Source: Podarcis raffonei (Eukaryota > Chordata > Lepidosauria > Squamata > Lacertidae). Taken from it: 64,000 nt of DNA. The stretch lies in the NCBI RefSeq assembly GCF_027172205.1, contig NC_070611.1, forward strand, positions 54,431,979 through 54,495,978, in the 5' to 3' direction. Both the position numbers and the translations under genes were made by a program. Below the pieces are notes generated by a model that made no database searches, was not told where the DNA came from, and saw only the letters and a program-made list of their open reading frames with translations. Of this stretch, positions 1-11,341 are shown one piece after another. How positions within the stretch are numbered: position 1 is the first letter of the stretch; every line of letters starts with the position of its first letter.

Positions 1-633
1 AAAACAGAAGATTTGCTCATTTCAGCCAGTAAGCGTTTCATGAATTAAAGCCTGTCTGTCATCATACGATCTTAAGAGCAGAGTCTGACATGCTGAATAT
101 TCCTCAGACATCTTCTAGTAATTTTAGAATCAAAGTAAATTAGTCTGTAAAAATACAAACATTTCTTCAAATACACCCAATGCCCCAATGTTACAATTCC
201 TAGACCTTTATCCCTGTTGCACCACCTGGTTTTATTTTACACTATTAATCTGGCTCTCAATAGAGCATGAGGAATGCTGCTATGTGATAAACTTGAAAAA
301 TGAACTTGACGTCTCCTATGTGCCCTAGACTGGGTTTAGATATCAGTTCAACTGAATTGGAAGCATCAGTCAGCTTGGCCAGCCTTAGACTATAATGGTT
401 ACATAGACTTTCTACTCAGAGTAGACAGACTGAAATTAATGTACTTAAGTTACAGTAGATCCATTAATGGACATGACTGAGTACGCCTAATACTAGATAC
501 AACCCTAAGCCTTCCAAGTTTGAACTACATCACCATTAATGGTGCCAAAAGCAGCAGGGGTGCCCCACAAATACCTACTGTGATAGTGGAAAATCAAATA
601 AATCCATTTTAAAAATAGCATTTGCCAACCCAG

Positions 634-705
634 TGCCCTCCAGATGTTTAAAAGACAACTCCCATTGGAATAGGACTGATAGGATTTGTCATCCAAAACA
701 TGTGG
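634..705. repeat. Decayed hAT-type palindromic MITE
   Basis: Two inverted arms contain GTGCCCTCCAGATG and the reverse motif CATGTGGAGGGCAC, separated by a short centre. This is the family found intact at 25923, 26914 and 31793. No clear target duplication remains. Confidence 0.55.
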
Positions 706-957
706 AGGGCACAAGGTCGGCAAATGCTGATCTAGCAGCATATGACCTACACCTTCCTTTTTGTGTGGAAAAGAGCTGTTCACACACAGAGAGAAAAAGA
801 ACCAGACCGCTTTAGTCCAGGGGTGAATGTATCTCACATGTACTCAAGACAAAATATTTTTCTGTAGGAATCTCTTTTGGAAGCTCGTCCTTACACATGC
901 CCAAACTGCTACTTTCAAATTTGGAAATGCAGTCCTAAATTTAGTAAGCTTCTAACG

Positions 958-984
958 TGCACACACACACACACACACACACAC
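958..984. repeat. (AC)n microsatellite
   Basis: Uninterrupted run of about 13 AC dinucleotides. Confidence 0.95.
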
Positions 985-1275
985 GTGCGACAGAACTGCC
1001 GCCACCACCCCACTAGAATACAGATGCAAGTTCAGTTTATGTAGAGAAAGGGGGGGGGGGAGCAGAACAGACCTGACCATGAAATGCAGTTCAGTGTAAC
1101 AAGTGCATAGCAATGGATAAAGGGCAAAAAATATATATCTTAATTTAACATGAATGCTCATGTGGTCTGAACTAGTGGAGTGTCTGACAAAGAATCAGAG
1201 CTTGGGGTGAAGATGCTGACCCATTGCGTGGGAGTTGTGAATAAGGAAATTCCATGCTAGGGTTCATTAAAACTG

Positions 1276-1965
1276 ATGCCATTGTACAAATTTATGGTGC
1301 AACCACATTTGGAATACATACTGTGTACAATTCCGGCCACCTCATCTCACAAAAACATATTGTTAAGTTGGAAAGGTTCAAAAAGCTCAAGCAAAATAAA
1401 TGATCAAGGAGATGGAGAACTTCCCAGTGAAGACAGGCTGCAGTATTTGGGGCTTTGAAGTTTAGAGAAAATGTGAATAAGAGACAATAAGATAGAAGTG
1501 TATAGAATCACGAATGGCACATAGAAAGTGGAAAGAGAAAAGGTTTTCTCCTTGTCCCATAAAACTAGAACTCAGGGACATCCCATGAAGCAGAATGCTG
1601 CAACATTCAGGTCAGAAGAAAGAAAGTTCTTCTTCACTCGGTACATAGTTAAGAACTGAATTCACTTCCACAGACACAGTAATTGCCACCATTCGGCATG
1701 CCTTTAAAAGACAATTAGACTAATGCATGGAAGATAAGGCTATCAATGGCTAATAGTCACAATGGCTATGCTCTAACTCCACAGTTGGAAGCTGTATGCT
1801 TCTGAACACCAATTTCTGGAAACTGCATCAAGGGAGCATGCTCTTCTTCTTGGGTCCGGCTGGTGAGATTCCCACAGGCACCTGACTGGCCACCAAAAGA
1901 ACAGGATGCTGGACTAGATGGGTCATTGGCCTGATCCAACAGGCACTTCTTATGGTCTTAAAAGA
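1276..1965 (+). mobile_element. 5'-truncated CR1-like LINE, 3' portion
   Basis: The sequence reads like the 3' end of a CR1-clade LINE. A degenerate coding remnant includes a PHLEYILC-type stretch, followed by the dispersed tail with GGATGCTGGACTAGATGGG and CCTGATCCAACAGG. A second copy of the same tail lies at about 35500-35935. It is diverged and not coding. The clade assignment is from memory of amniote CR1 tails. Confidence 0.6.
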
Positions 1966-2360
1966 GCCATGGAAGCGCATTGTACGGTACTGCAAGGAGG
2001 GTTAATCACTTATAACTGTTTGTCAATTGGACAGCATCTCGTTTCCCAAATATAAAAAGGCATCATTTGTTTCACAATGGAGCTGGAGCCGTAGTCGTCA
2101 TTCTTTTATAGAGCACCTGGATCCATCTCACATTCTAGAAGGTAAACTGGAGACCTAAACTCATACAGCCAGATGCCTTACTTAAGAGTAATTTTGGCAC
2201 CAGTAAGAAATGTATTAGTGCTTGAAGTAGCAGGTGTGAGAAACACCAATACAGTATGCAACTCAATATTAAAATACCTCTATAGCTTTTTCTAAATTTA
2301 GGTACTTCAATACCACCTCCATATATACTGGAGTACCCTGGTATCCTATTAAGCACAGTA

Positions 2361-2744
2361 CAAACAACTCCTCACTTGAGCGCAGCACTAGGAACCCAGT
2401 GGGTAGCTCACAAGGACATCCTCTTCGGGCTGCGGGAAGGGTCTCCTTGTGAGCCACAGGCTGTTCAGCTGACATGCGGGAAAGCAGCAGTGGTAGCGGC
2501 TGCTGCTGCTGCTGCGCTACCCTGCATGTCAGCTGTTCGGCAGGGAGATTGAGCAGCCTCAACAATGCCCTGTTGTACCTCCGGCTTGCAAGTAGACCCT
2601 CCCTGAAGAATGTCCTCTTCAGGCTCTGAGGAGGGTCTCCTTACAAGCCACAAGGACTCTCCAGGGTGCTCCTCACTTATGTGCATTTCACTTATGCATA
2701 CAGGGGCCCAGAACGTAACCCCTGTGTAAGTGGGGAGTTGCCTG
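2361..2744. mobile_element. Tigger/pogo-like MITE with TA duplication
   Basis: The ends are imperfect inverted repeats (CAAACAACTCCTCACTT and AAGTGGGGAGTTGCCTG) directly flanked by TA on both sides, as expected for Tc1/mariner/pogo insertion. The 384-bp interior has a GCTGCTGCTGCTGCTGC stretch and two diverged halves containing GGGTCTCCTTGTGAGCC and GGGTCTCCTTACAAGCC. No transposase frame is present, so it is non-autonomous. Confidence 0.7.
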
Positions 2745-3773
2745 TACTGCAATTTGGCACCAATTTATATCAGGAATAAACAACACAAAGACCGACCACC
2801 TAGGTCAACAATATCACTATCAAATTCATTATTGAATCTCTTGAAACTATGCAATACCATATAATCTGCACGATTTTCACTTCAACACCCCCACGCAAAA
2901 TTTGATAATGTATTCAGAAAAGATGCTTTCAGCCAGCTGGGTAAATCCAATTCAATTTAGTAATAACCTGGAATGAACCCATAATATAGCCAAGCCTGAA
3001 GTTTTTAGCAATTTCATAGTTTAGAACATCCTCAGCCTAAGGCTGTATACCCTAATTAACCTGTCTCTCATCCTCTCTGTATTTGCTTAACCCATTCTGT
3101 TCATTATGTGAAGTCGTTTTTCCAAAGTAAATAAATAGCACACATTCTGCCTGACATTCTCTTTTTAAAATTGGCAGGTTAGAAGAGTTTACGAGTGATA
3201 TCAAGTGGATTCTACAGTACCCACACCCTTTAATTAGCTGTTGCTATTTTAGATAACATGACTGTCACTCAACTGTTCACTCTTCAGAATTAAGAAAAGC
3301 ACAAATGACTGAGAATATCTTTGCTGTGAGGCCCCAGAAGAGGAAAGACTGCATTGTTACCTACTCTAAAGAACTGTGCCCCATTTGCTCTGCAACAAAG
3401 AACACTATGGGCTTTTGTTCAAGGGTCATATGTGAAACTTTATGTGAAACCTCATGACTTTTCTGCTACATTCTGTTACAGATTCACACTCCAACTCAGA
3501 TGAAATCATTCAATTTCAACAAACTACTAGCAAGCACCTGAGGACAACTTGTGAGGAATCAATACAACAGGGAGAATAAGCTTCAGAGGTTAGAAGATTA
3601 TTGCTACCTGGTGGGCACACCATGGCTTCGTTCTTATGTGATCCAGCAGTATGGAGGGGAGATAATTAATCTATCATGCCAGACAAGGGTTACTCATAAC
3701 AGGGGAAACTATAATGTTCCTTCAGAATGAACTGGGCAGGCATAAACCTGGAGGTGCCCATTTCCAGGAAATT

Positions 3774-3870
3774 TTATTAGCATCTGTCTATCTCAAGAGA
3801 CAAAGGAGTGCGCCTCCAGGGGTGAAGTCAAACCGCTGAATCAGCAGCACCGAAGTGACCTCCCTGGGGC
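3774..3870 (-). repeat. Unclassified dispersed repeat (copy 1)
   Basis: Read on the minus strand this contains a short frame with FTPGGALL. The related segment at about 53590-53665 on the plus strand contains LTPKGALLHCLQRQMEA. The two share roughly 60 bp of similar DNA in opposite orientation. I do not recognise the element. Confidence 0.4.
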
Positions 3871-5197
3871 GCAAGCCTAGGCAGTGAGTATGGAGGTCCT
3901 GGGCTGCCCAGATGACTAGACCCCCCCCCTCACCGTCGCTGATATGGTCCAAAGGAAAGCAGAGCAAAATGTTCCACACCAGCCTGGCTGCAGGAGTTGC
4001 CAGAGGGAGGTGTACAAGATGCTATCCAACAGTCATAGGATTTGTGTAGGGTTTACTCCTCAGCCTCCCACAGATATCCCAAAAGGCAGTGGAGGTTTAG
4101 AATCAGAGTTTTCCTAGATGGACTACCTTCCCAAGCTGACAACTCCATCTACCTCTCACTTTCCTCTACAGCACATGCAGAAACCACCTTCTTGACCATT
4201 GGACCCACTATTCGTCTTGTCCACTCAAACTGCCAGAGGTTGTCTTTGCATGCAGGAGAAGTCCCTAAATCACGACCGAGGGTGAGGACAAACATGCCAC
4301 TGAAGGAGCTTAGTATCACCTCTTTTATTAGATTCAATTAGTTTGCTAGTTTGCTATGGTGCTTGCTATTTTCCAAAATAGTCAACTTTTATTTCTCAGC
4401 TTGACATTTTAAAAATGTAGTTTACATAAAAGCTGGAATGAGGAAATTCTTAATGCTTTGCCTGGCTGCCCAAGCTCCTATAAGTTAGTGTATGTTCCTA
4501 TGAATTGGAAATGGCTTTCTAGCTGCACATAGCACTGAAAAAACCAGATATTACTCTTCTGTGCATGCCCCACACCTCAAACTAAGAAGGATACATGTGA
4601 AGCATCTGTTGTCTCTTACATTCCAAAGAACAATATGAAACCTTGATAAGCATTGAAAGTTTTGTTGTGACACAGTACTGAACAAATCATCACTGATTAT
4701 ACAGGCTTTTTACTTGGCATAGGTACGTGGTATGCACAAATTGCATGAAAATGCATAAATAGAAGAGAGGGCTATGAAGTTTTCTGAACTACATATTTCA
4801 GCAGCAGGATTATCTTTTATTTCTATGCATCACTGGTGAAAGGTGTTTGGAACAGGTACAAGATCAATTAAAGCCTTGCATCTTCTGTGACAGTCTGCAT
4901 ACAATCATAATACTGTTTACTATTATTTCAAATTAAGGAGACACTGTTGTGTTCATTCCATATCATCATCTTACATGGATGCTAATTTCCAGATGGCCTT
5001 CCTATCATAATTATTTTATTTTAAATATGTATATACCACCCATGCAACCAAGTCCTCTGGATGGACAAAAGCACACTGATTGTTGTTATTCACTAGTTGT
5101 GGACGTAAACCACCAGAGCAGCAGTTCAAAAGCATAATTATATTAATGGATAGGCTGACATCCTCTAACTTACATAAATATGTAGCAAGAACGTATA

Positions 5198-5423
5198 CAG
5201 TGGTACCTCGGGTTAAGTATTTAATTGGTTCTGGAGGTCCGGTCTTAATCTGAAATTGTTTTTAACCTGAAGCACCACTTTAGCTAATGGGGCCTCCTGC
5301 TGCTGCCGCGCCGCTGCTGCACGATTTCTGTTCTCATCCTGAAGCAAAGTTCTTAACCCGAGGTACTACTTCTCGGTTAGCGGAGTCTGTAACCTGAAGC
5401 GTCTGTAACCCGAGGTACCACTG
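5198..5423. mobile_element. Tigger/pogo-like MITE, 226 bp
   Basis: Near-perfect terminal inverted repeats CAGTGGTACCTCGGGTTA and TAACCCGAGGTACCACTG, flanked on both sides by TA. Full-length relatives lie at 11100-11341 and 62209-62434. It has no coding capacity. Confidence 0.85.
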
Positions 5424-6087
5424 TATTAGCTAGAAATTGTTTCCTTTCCACTTTTCTACCCTGCTCTCCAAAGTTCTGCACTTCCCAGGCAATCTCTTGT
5501 CTCTGTTCCCTTATGTTCTCAGAAGCTACAGGTTACATCTCTCAAACTGTCCTAGATTTCCTGCAACAAGAAAATAATCGTAAAAACTTCCAATAAGCCC
5601 CAATATAGCAAGGAAAACAATAACTGGGTAATTCTTAGGTTTGACTGAGAACAATCTGACCGATAGGCAGGCAAGAAGGAAGTCCAAGTTACATTGGTCC
5701 AAGAATGATCTAAAGGACTACAATTGAAAGGACCCAGGGAAATAAAGCCATTTTCAAATAATGAGGACTCAATCTTGTTTCCTTATATAGGGAACAAAAG
5801 ATGAGATCTCATAGTTCACTGACTGGAAGATGGTGCAGTGGGTACTAAATACACCCACTTTGGGAGATGGCAACTACATTCATGCCTCCTGTGCACCTGT
5901 GGGCATTTTCTTAGATAACTTGAGGACAACTGTGAACCTCAGGAACTTGCACTGCATGAAAATAATTTAAGATATAGGTATGGTGTTATGATACATCTCC
6001 AACAACAAAATATTATGATTCAATTGCAAATAATTAAGGGAAACACGACAGGCTCAGTATTTGTTGTTTTTCTTTGTACTCTAGCCA

Positions 6088-6343
6088 GGAAGAAGAAGTA
6101 GAGTTTGGATTTAATATCCCGCTTCATCACTACCCGAAGGAGTCTCAAAGCGGCTAACATTCTCCTTTCCCTTCCTCCCCCCCACCACAAACACTCTGTG
6201 AGGTGAGTGAGGCTGAGAGACTTCAGAGAAGTGTGACTGGCCCAAGGTCACCCAGCAGCTGCATGTGGAGGAGCGGAGACGCGAACCCAGTTCCCCAGAT
6301 TATGAGTCTATCGCTCTTAACCACTACACCACGCTGGCTATAA
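6088..6343 (-). mobile_element. tRNA-derived squamate SINE
   Basis: On the minus strand the head reads AGCCAGCGTGGTGTAGTGG with a GGTTCGCG B-box-like motif, an internal body with GGGTGACCTTGGGCCAGTCA, and a tail of CTTCTTCTTC type. This is a common tRNA-derived squamate SINE layout. It is not a functional tRNA gene. Confidence 0.75.
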
Positions 6344-8202
6344 TCGATTTTTTTTATCTAGCCCTTGAAAACTTGGAAGCCATCAGCGTTGTCCTGTCAC
6401 ACATTTCACTACATCATCCACAATGCTCATTACCCAAAGATGTCAATGTGTTTTACAAGCTCCATGTACCTCTTAGGGTACCTCTTTGTTTATACAGATG
6501 GATTAATGGTATCTGTCCACATTTCCCCACTGCTTTCCCCCTCTATTTTCGATTGTATAATCCTTGGGAAACAAAGACCTATTTCAATTGCCTACACAAC
6601 TCTATAAAGGTGCAATGTGCAGCAACACACACACAAACAATCAATCAATCAGGCGTGTCCAAGATTACACTGATACCTCTTCAGATAACCAAATCTAAAT
6701 GCTAGACTTAATTCAAGGACTGAAAGTACTGAAGCTATTTCTACTGTCCCACACATTTATTTCTAAGCATGCCACTTAAATAATTATAACTACAGCTATC
6801 ACTATTATAACTACAGTACTCTTCCATTTGCAAAAGAGAACAGACCAGGATAGAGTAGTTTCAAGGTAAAGGAAGAGCTGGAACTCAGAAAGCACTCAAC
6901 ATTACCTTGGAACAGAACTGAGAATAATGCTAAAATTCAAGTTCTACAAATTTACAGAAGCCACTCAAGTTCAAAACTCACAAAAGAAATATTCATTGTT
7001 TTGAGAATTATTTCTGTTAGGATCTGTAAAGTGACCAGAAACAAAACGAAGACCTCTGGACAAGAACTATGCCACTTCTATGTGTTCACTACAGCATCTG
7101 GCACAGAACATAGCATTAAGAATTAAAACAGTGATCTCACTTACTTGATCTGATCAGAGATGGTCAACTTGAATCCCATCCTGGGAAATTTTTATCCAGC
7201 TTCACTCATAAGAAAACTGTTTCCAAACCATATGAACAAGAAAAATATCTATACTAATAAAACACATGGGGTTTGTATACAAGGCCCCATGTTTGCCCAA
7301 ACGTGTGTGCTTCCTACTTATTTACAATGCCCTATATTTATTTTAAAACTTGCTATCCCAACAAGGTGCCTACACAAATTGTGGGGCTACAATTAGCATC
7401 ATCCCTGAATATTAATTATGCTGGCTTGGGTTGAAGGGAGTTGCAATCAAACAACCTCTGAAAGGTCTGGTGTTGGGGAAGGCTGTTCTAATGTCTCAGC
7501 CCCTGTAAAAGGGGCTCAGGGCCTATGCAACGAAATACACTTCCATCCCAGACCACTGCTGAGGAATTAAGTAAACTAATCTAGCAAAGAATTACAGTAG
7601 ATCAAACCAGAATACATGCAGTGTAGCCCTAATTAAGTTTACTTCAAAGCAACTCCCTAGTAAAGGACTGCAATCTAAGTTTGTTTCAGCCTAGGACTTC
7701 AAACACTGCTGCCAGAGAATCCTTTTCATTTTGCTCCCCCATACACATCTTATGTTATCAGTCTGCAGTTAAGCAGGACTCGGAAGGCTTATGTGTACAT
7801 ACAGATCAGTGCCACCTTTAGTCACAGGCGAGCATCACCAAGGGGAACAAGCAAGTGAAGTGAACCCGGTGAGCAGAAAGGGTTGCGTTGGGTGTTAATT
7901 GGGAAGCACACGGAGGAATACATTGCTGTCACCATACTGGGGTGGGTGGGGGCGAGAGAGAAAGAGATCTGCGTCTAGGAAAATGAAAACTAATAGTACT
8001 TAGGATGGATGTGGAGCGAGTAGTAAACAAAGGATCCAGGCAGCATTTTACAAAGGGCGCATGGAGGACTAGCGGCGGAGGAGCCGGAAAAACCCCCAAA
8101 ACCAAAACATCTCGGAGGACACGTGACAAGAAAACCTACCCGGCTTCTAAAAAAAGAAGGTAAGAGACAGACGGGGGCAGTGGGCAACAATGGTGACATA
8201 CC

Positions 8203-8234
8203 GACACACACACCACCACCACCACCACCACCCC
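8203..8234. repeat. (CAC)n simple repeat
   Basis: Triplet CAC repeat at the edge of the CpG island, on the MKRN1 intron 1 side of the exon. Confidence 0.9.
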
Positions 8235-9130
8235 GACCCCTGTTTCTGCTTCGGAAGAAGGAAGGACCCTGGCCAGGATCGGGGGGCGCTTGTTCTGCCA
8301 GTGGAGGATAAAGGACCCGAGGGAGGCAGGGGGGCTCGAAGGTCCGAGGAGCACGAGTGGGGCTCCGAGGGCGGTTAGGGACGGGAGGGAGGGGGAGGCA
8401 CGGGCGCCATCACCCGCCAGCGCCTCTGCACGTTACCTGCAGGCGACTTGCTTAGTCCAACCGCCGCTGCTTCCCCCTCCGGCTCCGGCCGGCGGCGGCT
8501 GAGGCTCGGCTGTGGGGAGGCTGGGGGCCGTGGCGGTGGAGATGGTGGCGCCGGCGGCGCCGGCGGCGGCGGAGGGGCTGGGGGCCGCGACAGCCGCTGC
8601 TCCAGCTGCCGCGGCTGTCGCTGCCGCTGCTCCGCCACCACCGGGGGCCACCGCAGCCTCCGCCATTACTGTTTACCCCACACAGCGACGGCCCCGCCGG
8701 AACTTCCGGGAGCTCATCCTTCCGGTCTGCTGGACAGGAGGGCGGGGCAAAAGCTGATGGACGGGGGAGGAGGAGGGGGAGGGAGGAGAAAGGAAGAGGG
8801 ATGGGCGTGGCTTACCTTACCCCCTCCCTACCCCGCTTCGCTTTGGGAGAAGAGGACAAGCGGGCCGACAGAGAAAGGGAGAGAATGGGGTGGGAGGGGG
8901 GAAGCACGAGGTCGGGAGCGAAGGTTCTGATTGGCGTAGCCGTTCGTGAAGCCGCGCCCACTGAGTTAGACGGACGTGGGGGAGTTGTGACGCCAGATGC
9001 GGAGGCGGGGCTTGGGCGGGGGAACCACCTGCAAACGGGCTTTGGGCTTCACTTCGCGCGACCGGCGGTTGGGGACACAGGGCTCTGGAGTTATGGGTGC
9101 CTTTTCTCTGTCGCGGCTCCATGGGGAGCT
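8230..9130. promoter_or_regulatory. CpG island promoter of MKRN1
   Basis: GC- and CpG-rich block covering MKRN1 exon 1 and about 450 bp upstream of its start codon. Just upstream, on the gene's strand, are CCGGAAGT (8702-8709) and CCGGAAGG (about 8718-8725), which match ETS/GABP sites typical of housekeeping CpG promoters. The island may also serve the plus-strand gene beginning at or before 13986; that is inference only. Confidence 0.75.
8437..8666 (-). CDS. MKRN1: MKRN1 exon 1 (makorin RING finger protein 1), partial
   Basis: First coding exon of the E3 ubiquitin ligase makorin-1. The start codon is the complement of 8664-8666. The 76 complete codons give MAEAAV followed by Ala-, Gly-, Pro- and Ser-rich low complexity, then GGGSSGGWTKQVAC, and the exon ends with two bases of the next codon (AG) before a GTAACG donor. 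The Ala/Thr/Ser/Gly-rich leader and the WTKQV(T/A)CR junction match the known N-terminus of MKRN1, where the first CCCH zinc finger follows directly; that finger would be in exon 2, outside the window. Relative to the human protein the poly-Ala tract is expanded and the Thr of QVTCR is Ala. MKRN1 ubiquitinates targets such as TERT and p53/p21 and binds RNA through its CCCH fingers (family knowledge). The identification is strengthened by DENND2A in the same window. Confidence 0.9.
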
Positions 9131-9319
9131 CGCTCGGTTACGGAGGAGAAGCTTTGGGGTCTCAAAGCCCAAATACACACCGGGAACATGGACGAGTTTT
9201 TTTGTGGCATCCTAAAGACGAACATAATTTAATTTGGCAAAAGAAAAACCCACTTCAGTTAGAGGCCTAAAGCGTTCTCTTCAGCTTCCAATTGTTACTA
9301 TCACAATACATTTCTTGAT

Positions 9320-9890
9320 TTACATTTATTTATTTCAGATTTATACGCTTGCTTGATTGTAATAAAATCTCAAAGCGGTTTACACAAAACAATAAATTAT
9401 TGGAAAAAAGCTTAGGAACCACTATATAAAACATTAAAAGAAATTTTAAAAATCAGCGCTAAAAATCGGATTGCAATGCATGTTGACATTGTCTGGATAC
9501 GCTTGTCTAAACATAGGTGTTTTGAGCAGGCACCTGAAATTGTACGGTGAAGGCACCTCCCTGACACCTATAGACAGCAAGTTCCAAAGTATGGAACAAA
9601 GGTGGCATTCTTTAACAATGCTGTTTCCTCAGACTGAAGCAGTCAGCGGGTAAGAAGATATTGCAAGTAATCTGGTCCCAAACTGTTACGGGCTTTGCAT
9701 ACTAATAGTGTTGTGGGAAATCTCACATCCTAACACAGTGTGTGTTATCCAAGTGGGACTATACAAATGGAGACCAAATCTAAATGCAAAAGTCCCTGGG
9801 AGGGTGATCTGATGGCCAAGAAAGATGGAGGCAAGAATTGCCCTGGCAATGTATACTGAACTTCCTCAAAGAAAGAACTTCAAGCTATTT
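9320..9890. repeat. Degenerate LINE/SINE tail fragments
   Basis: Contains the dispersed motif CTCAAAGCGGTTTACA, followed by an AACAATAAA-rich tail; similar tails occur near 26218-26330 and 62440-62530. The adjacent segment (about 9475-9850) looks like an old non-LTR retroposon remnant. Family uncertain, possibly L2/CR1. Confidence 0.4.
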
Positions 9891-11099
9891 CGTTACAGTT
9901 TGTTGCCGTTTTCATACATTGCTCATGTACACTTATCAGCAGCTACATTCCTAGTCTATCAAGGGTTCCTTTGAAGTAGACTCTGTTCCATGGCCTTGAG
10001 AGCAGCTCCTCCTGCTTATCTTCAAGCCTCCCTTCCCATCCTCGCAACTATCAGGTCGCATAAACATTAGGCATTCCACATGTCCGCCTGTGGCCTTGCT
10101 CAGATTGCAAGCTACACAGTTTCACATCATTTCTTCACAATAGTAATGCCTAGAACTTGGCCTGGTAGCAAATCAGCAGCCAATGCAGAACTCTGACCAG
10201 AGATATTATATGTTAACAGGGTTAGAAGCTGATTTACATGCAAGTATATAGAGAAGGTTTGGGGGGACAGAGTCTTTCTGTGTAAAGTTTTAATGTGCAC
10301 AGAATAACGCACAATCACCATTCACATCAGTGATAATGGAAGATTAAACAACCAACCTAGCTTTACTATACAACTGAACATCTATAGTGGGAGAAGAAAG
10401 CATTTTCACATTTAATGCCAAATTGATAGACTCAAACTTCTTAGTAAAATTCTTGCTTGCTTTTTTTTTAATTTTAAAAATATAATTTTACTTTTTTGTT
10501 TTCAAACATAAAATATACACCACCACTATAGCAAACTTATTTACAGTAAGAGGTCAGATACAAAACAAAAGCTAGGTCAAGATTATGTAAGCAGTACATT
10601 GTTTGGTCATATTTTCAGTAAAAACGGTTCTTTTATTTTCATTAAAGAAGTTTCCTGGTAGTATAGAAAATTAACCTAAAGCATCATCCCATTAGAGGCC
10701 ATGCATGTTTGGAGGACACAATACATTTTCATTATATGTTATATGTTTAATAAGGCAAAACCAAGTTGTTTTAATGCATTCTTAGAACATGGATTATGTA
10801 ATGGTATTTATTTGTTTTGTTTTATTTTTAATACTTTTGCAGGTAGCACTATTCCATCATGTTGACACCAGATTTTTCTAGTGTCTTGCAATGGTTTGGT
10901 GGGCAGCTTCCAAGAAGAATCTCAAGAAATATTTATGTAACTTTTCTTCCCCATTTCCATTGAAAATAGAAAGAAGAGCCTTTTGTGGTATTTCTCTTAT
11001 TTCTCTGTTTTATTTTTCTTCTTCTAATAAGGTGTATAGGCCTCTAGGCAATGCACATCACTAATTAAAAAAATCCCAAGATCTAAAAAGACATCAATA

Positions 11100-11341
11100 C
11101 AGTGGTACCTCGGGTTAAGTACTTAATTCGTTCCAGAGGTCCGTTCTTAACTTGAAACTGTTCTTAACCTGAAGCACCACTTTAGCTAATGGGAACTCCT
11201 GCTGCTGCCGCGCTGCCGGAGCACCATTTCTGTTCTCATCCTGAAGCAAAGTTCTTAACCCGAGGTAATATTTCTGGGTGAGCGGAGTCTGTAACCTGAA
11301 GCGTATGTAACCTGAAACGTATGTAACCCAAGGTACCACTG
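11100..11341. mobile_element. Tigger/pogo-like MITE, 242 bp
   Basis: Same family as 5198-5423. Termini CAGTGGTACCTCGGGTTA and a matching inverted end, both flanked by TA. It is 16 bp longer than the other two full-length copies because a short AACCTGAA-GCGTATGT unit near the right end is duplicated. Confidence 0.85.

Larger units (their letters stand above)
1..8436 (-). other. MKRN1: Part of MKRN1 intron 1, repeat-rich, no coding exon seen
   Basis: This stretch lies downstream of the MKRN1 exon 1 donor on the minus strand. I found no reading frame resembling the makorin CCCH or RING exons, so exon 2 lies beyond the left edge. It holds hAT-MITE remains near 634-705, an AC microsatellite at 958-984, a CR1-like LINE tail at about 1276-1965, a Tigger-like MITE at 2361-2744, an unclassified repeat at about 3774-3870, a second Tigger-like MITE at 5198-5423 and a tRNA SINE at about 6088-6343. 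The remainder is AT-rich DNA in which I see nothing definite. Confidence 0.75.

Noticed and set aside
8448-8930. Long Gly/Arg-rich plus-strand frame over the CpG island.
   Set aside because: It is the antisense shadow of MKRN1 exon 1 and its 5' flank; low-complexity residues only.
9120-9288. Short plus-strand frame starting MGSSLGYGG at the edge of the CpG island.
   Set aside because: No homology recognised, no matching splice partner found, and such frames are expected by chance in GC-rich DNA.
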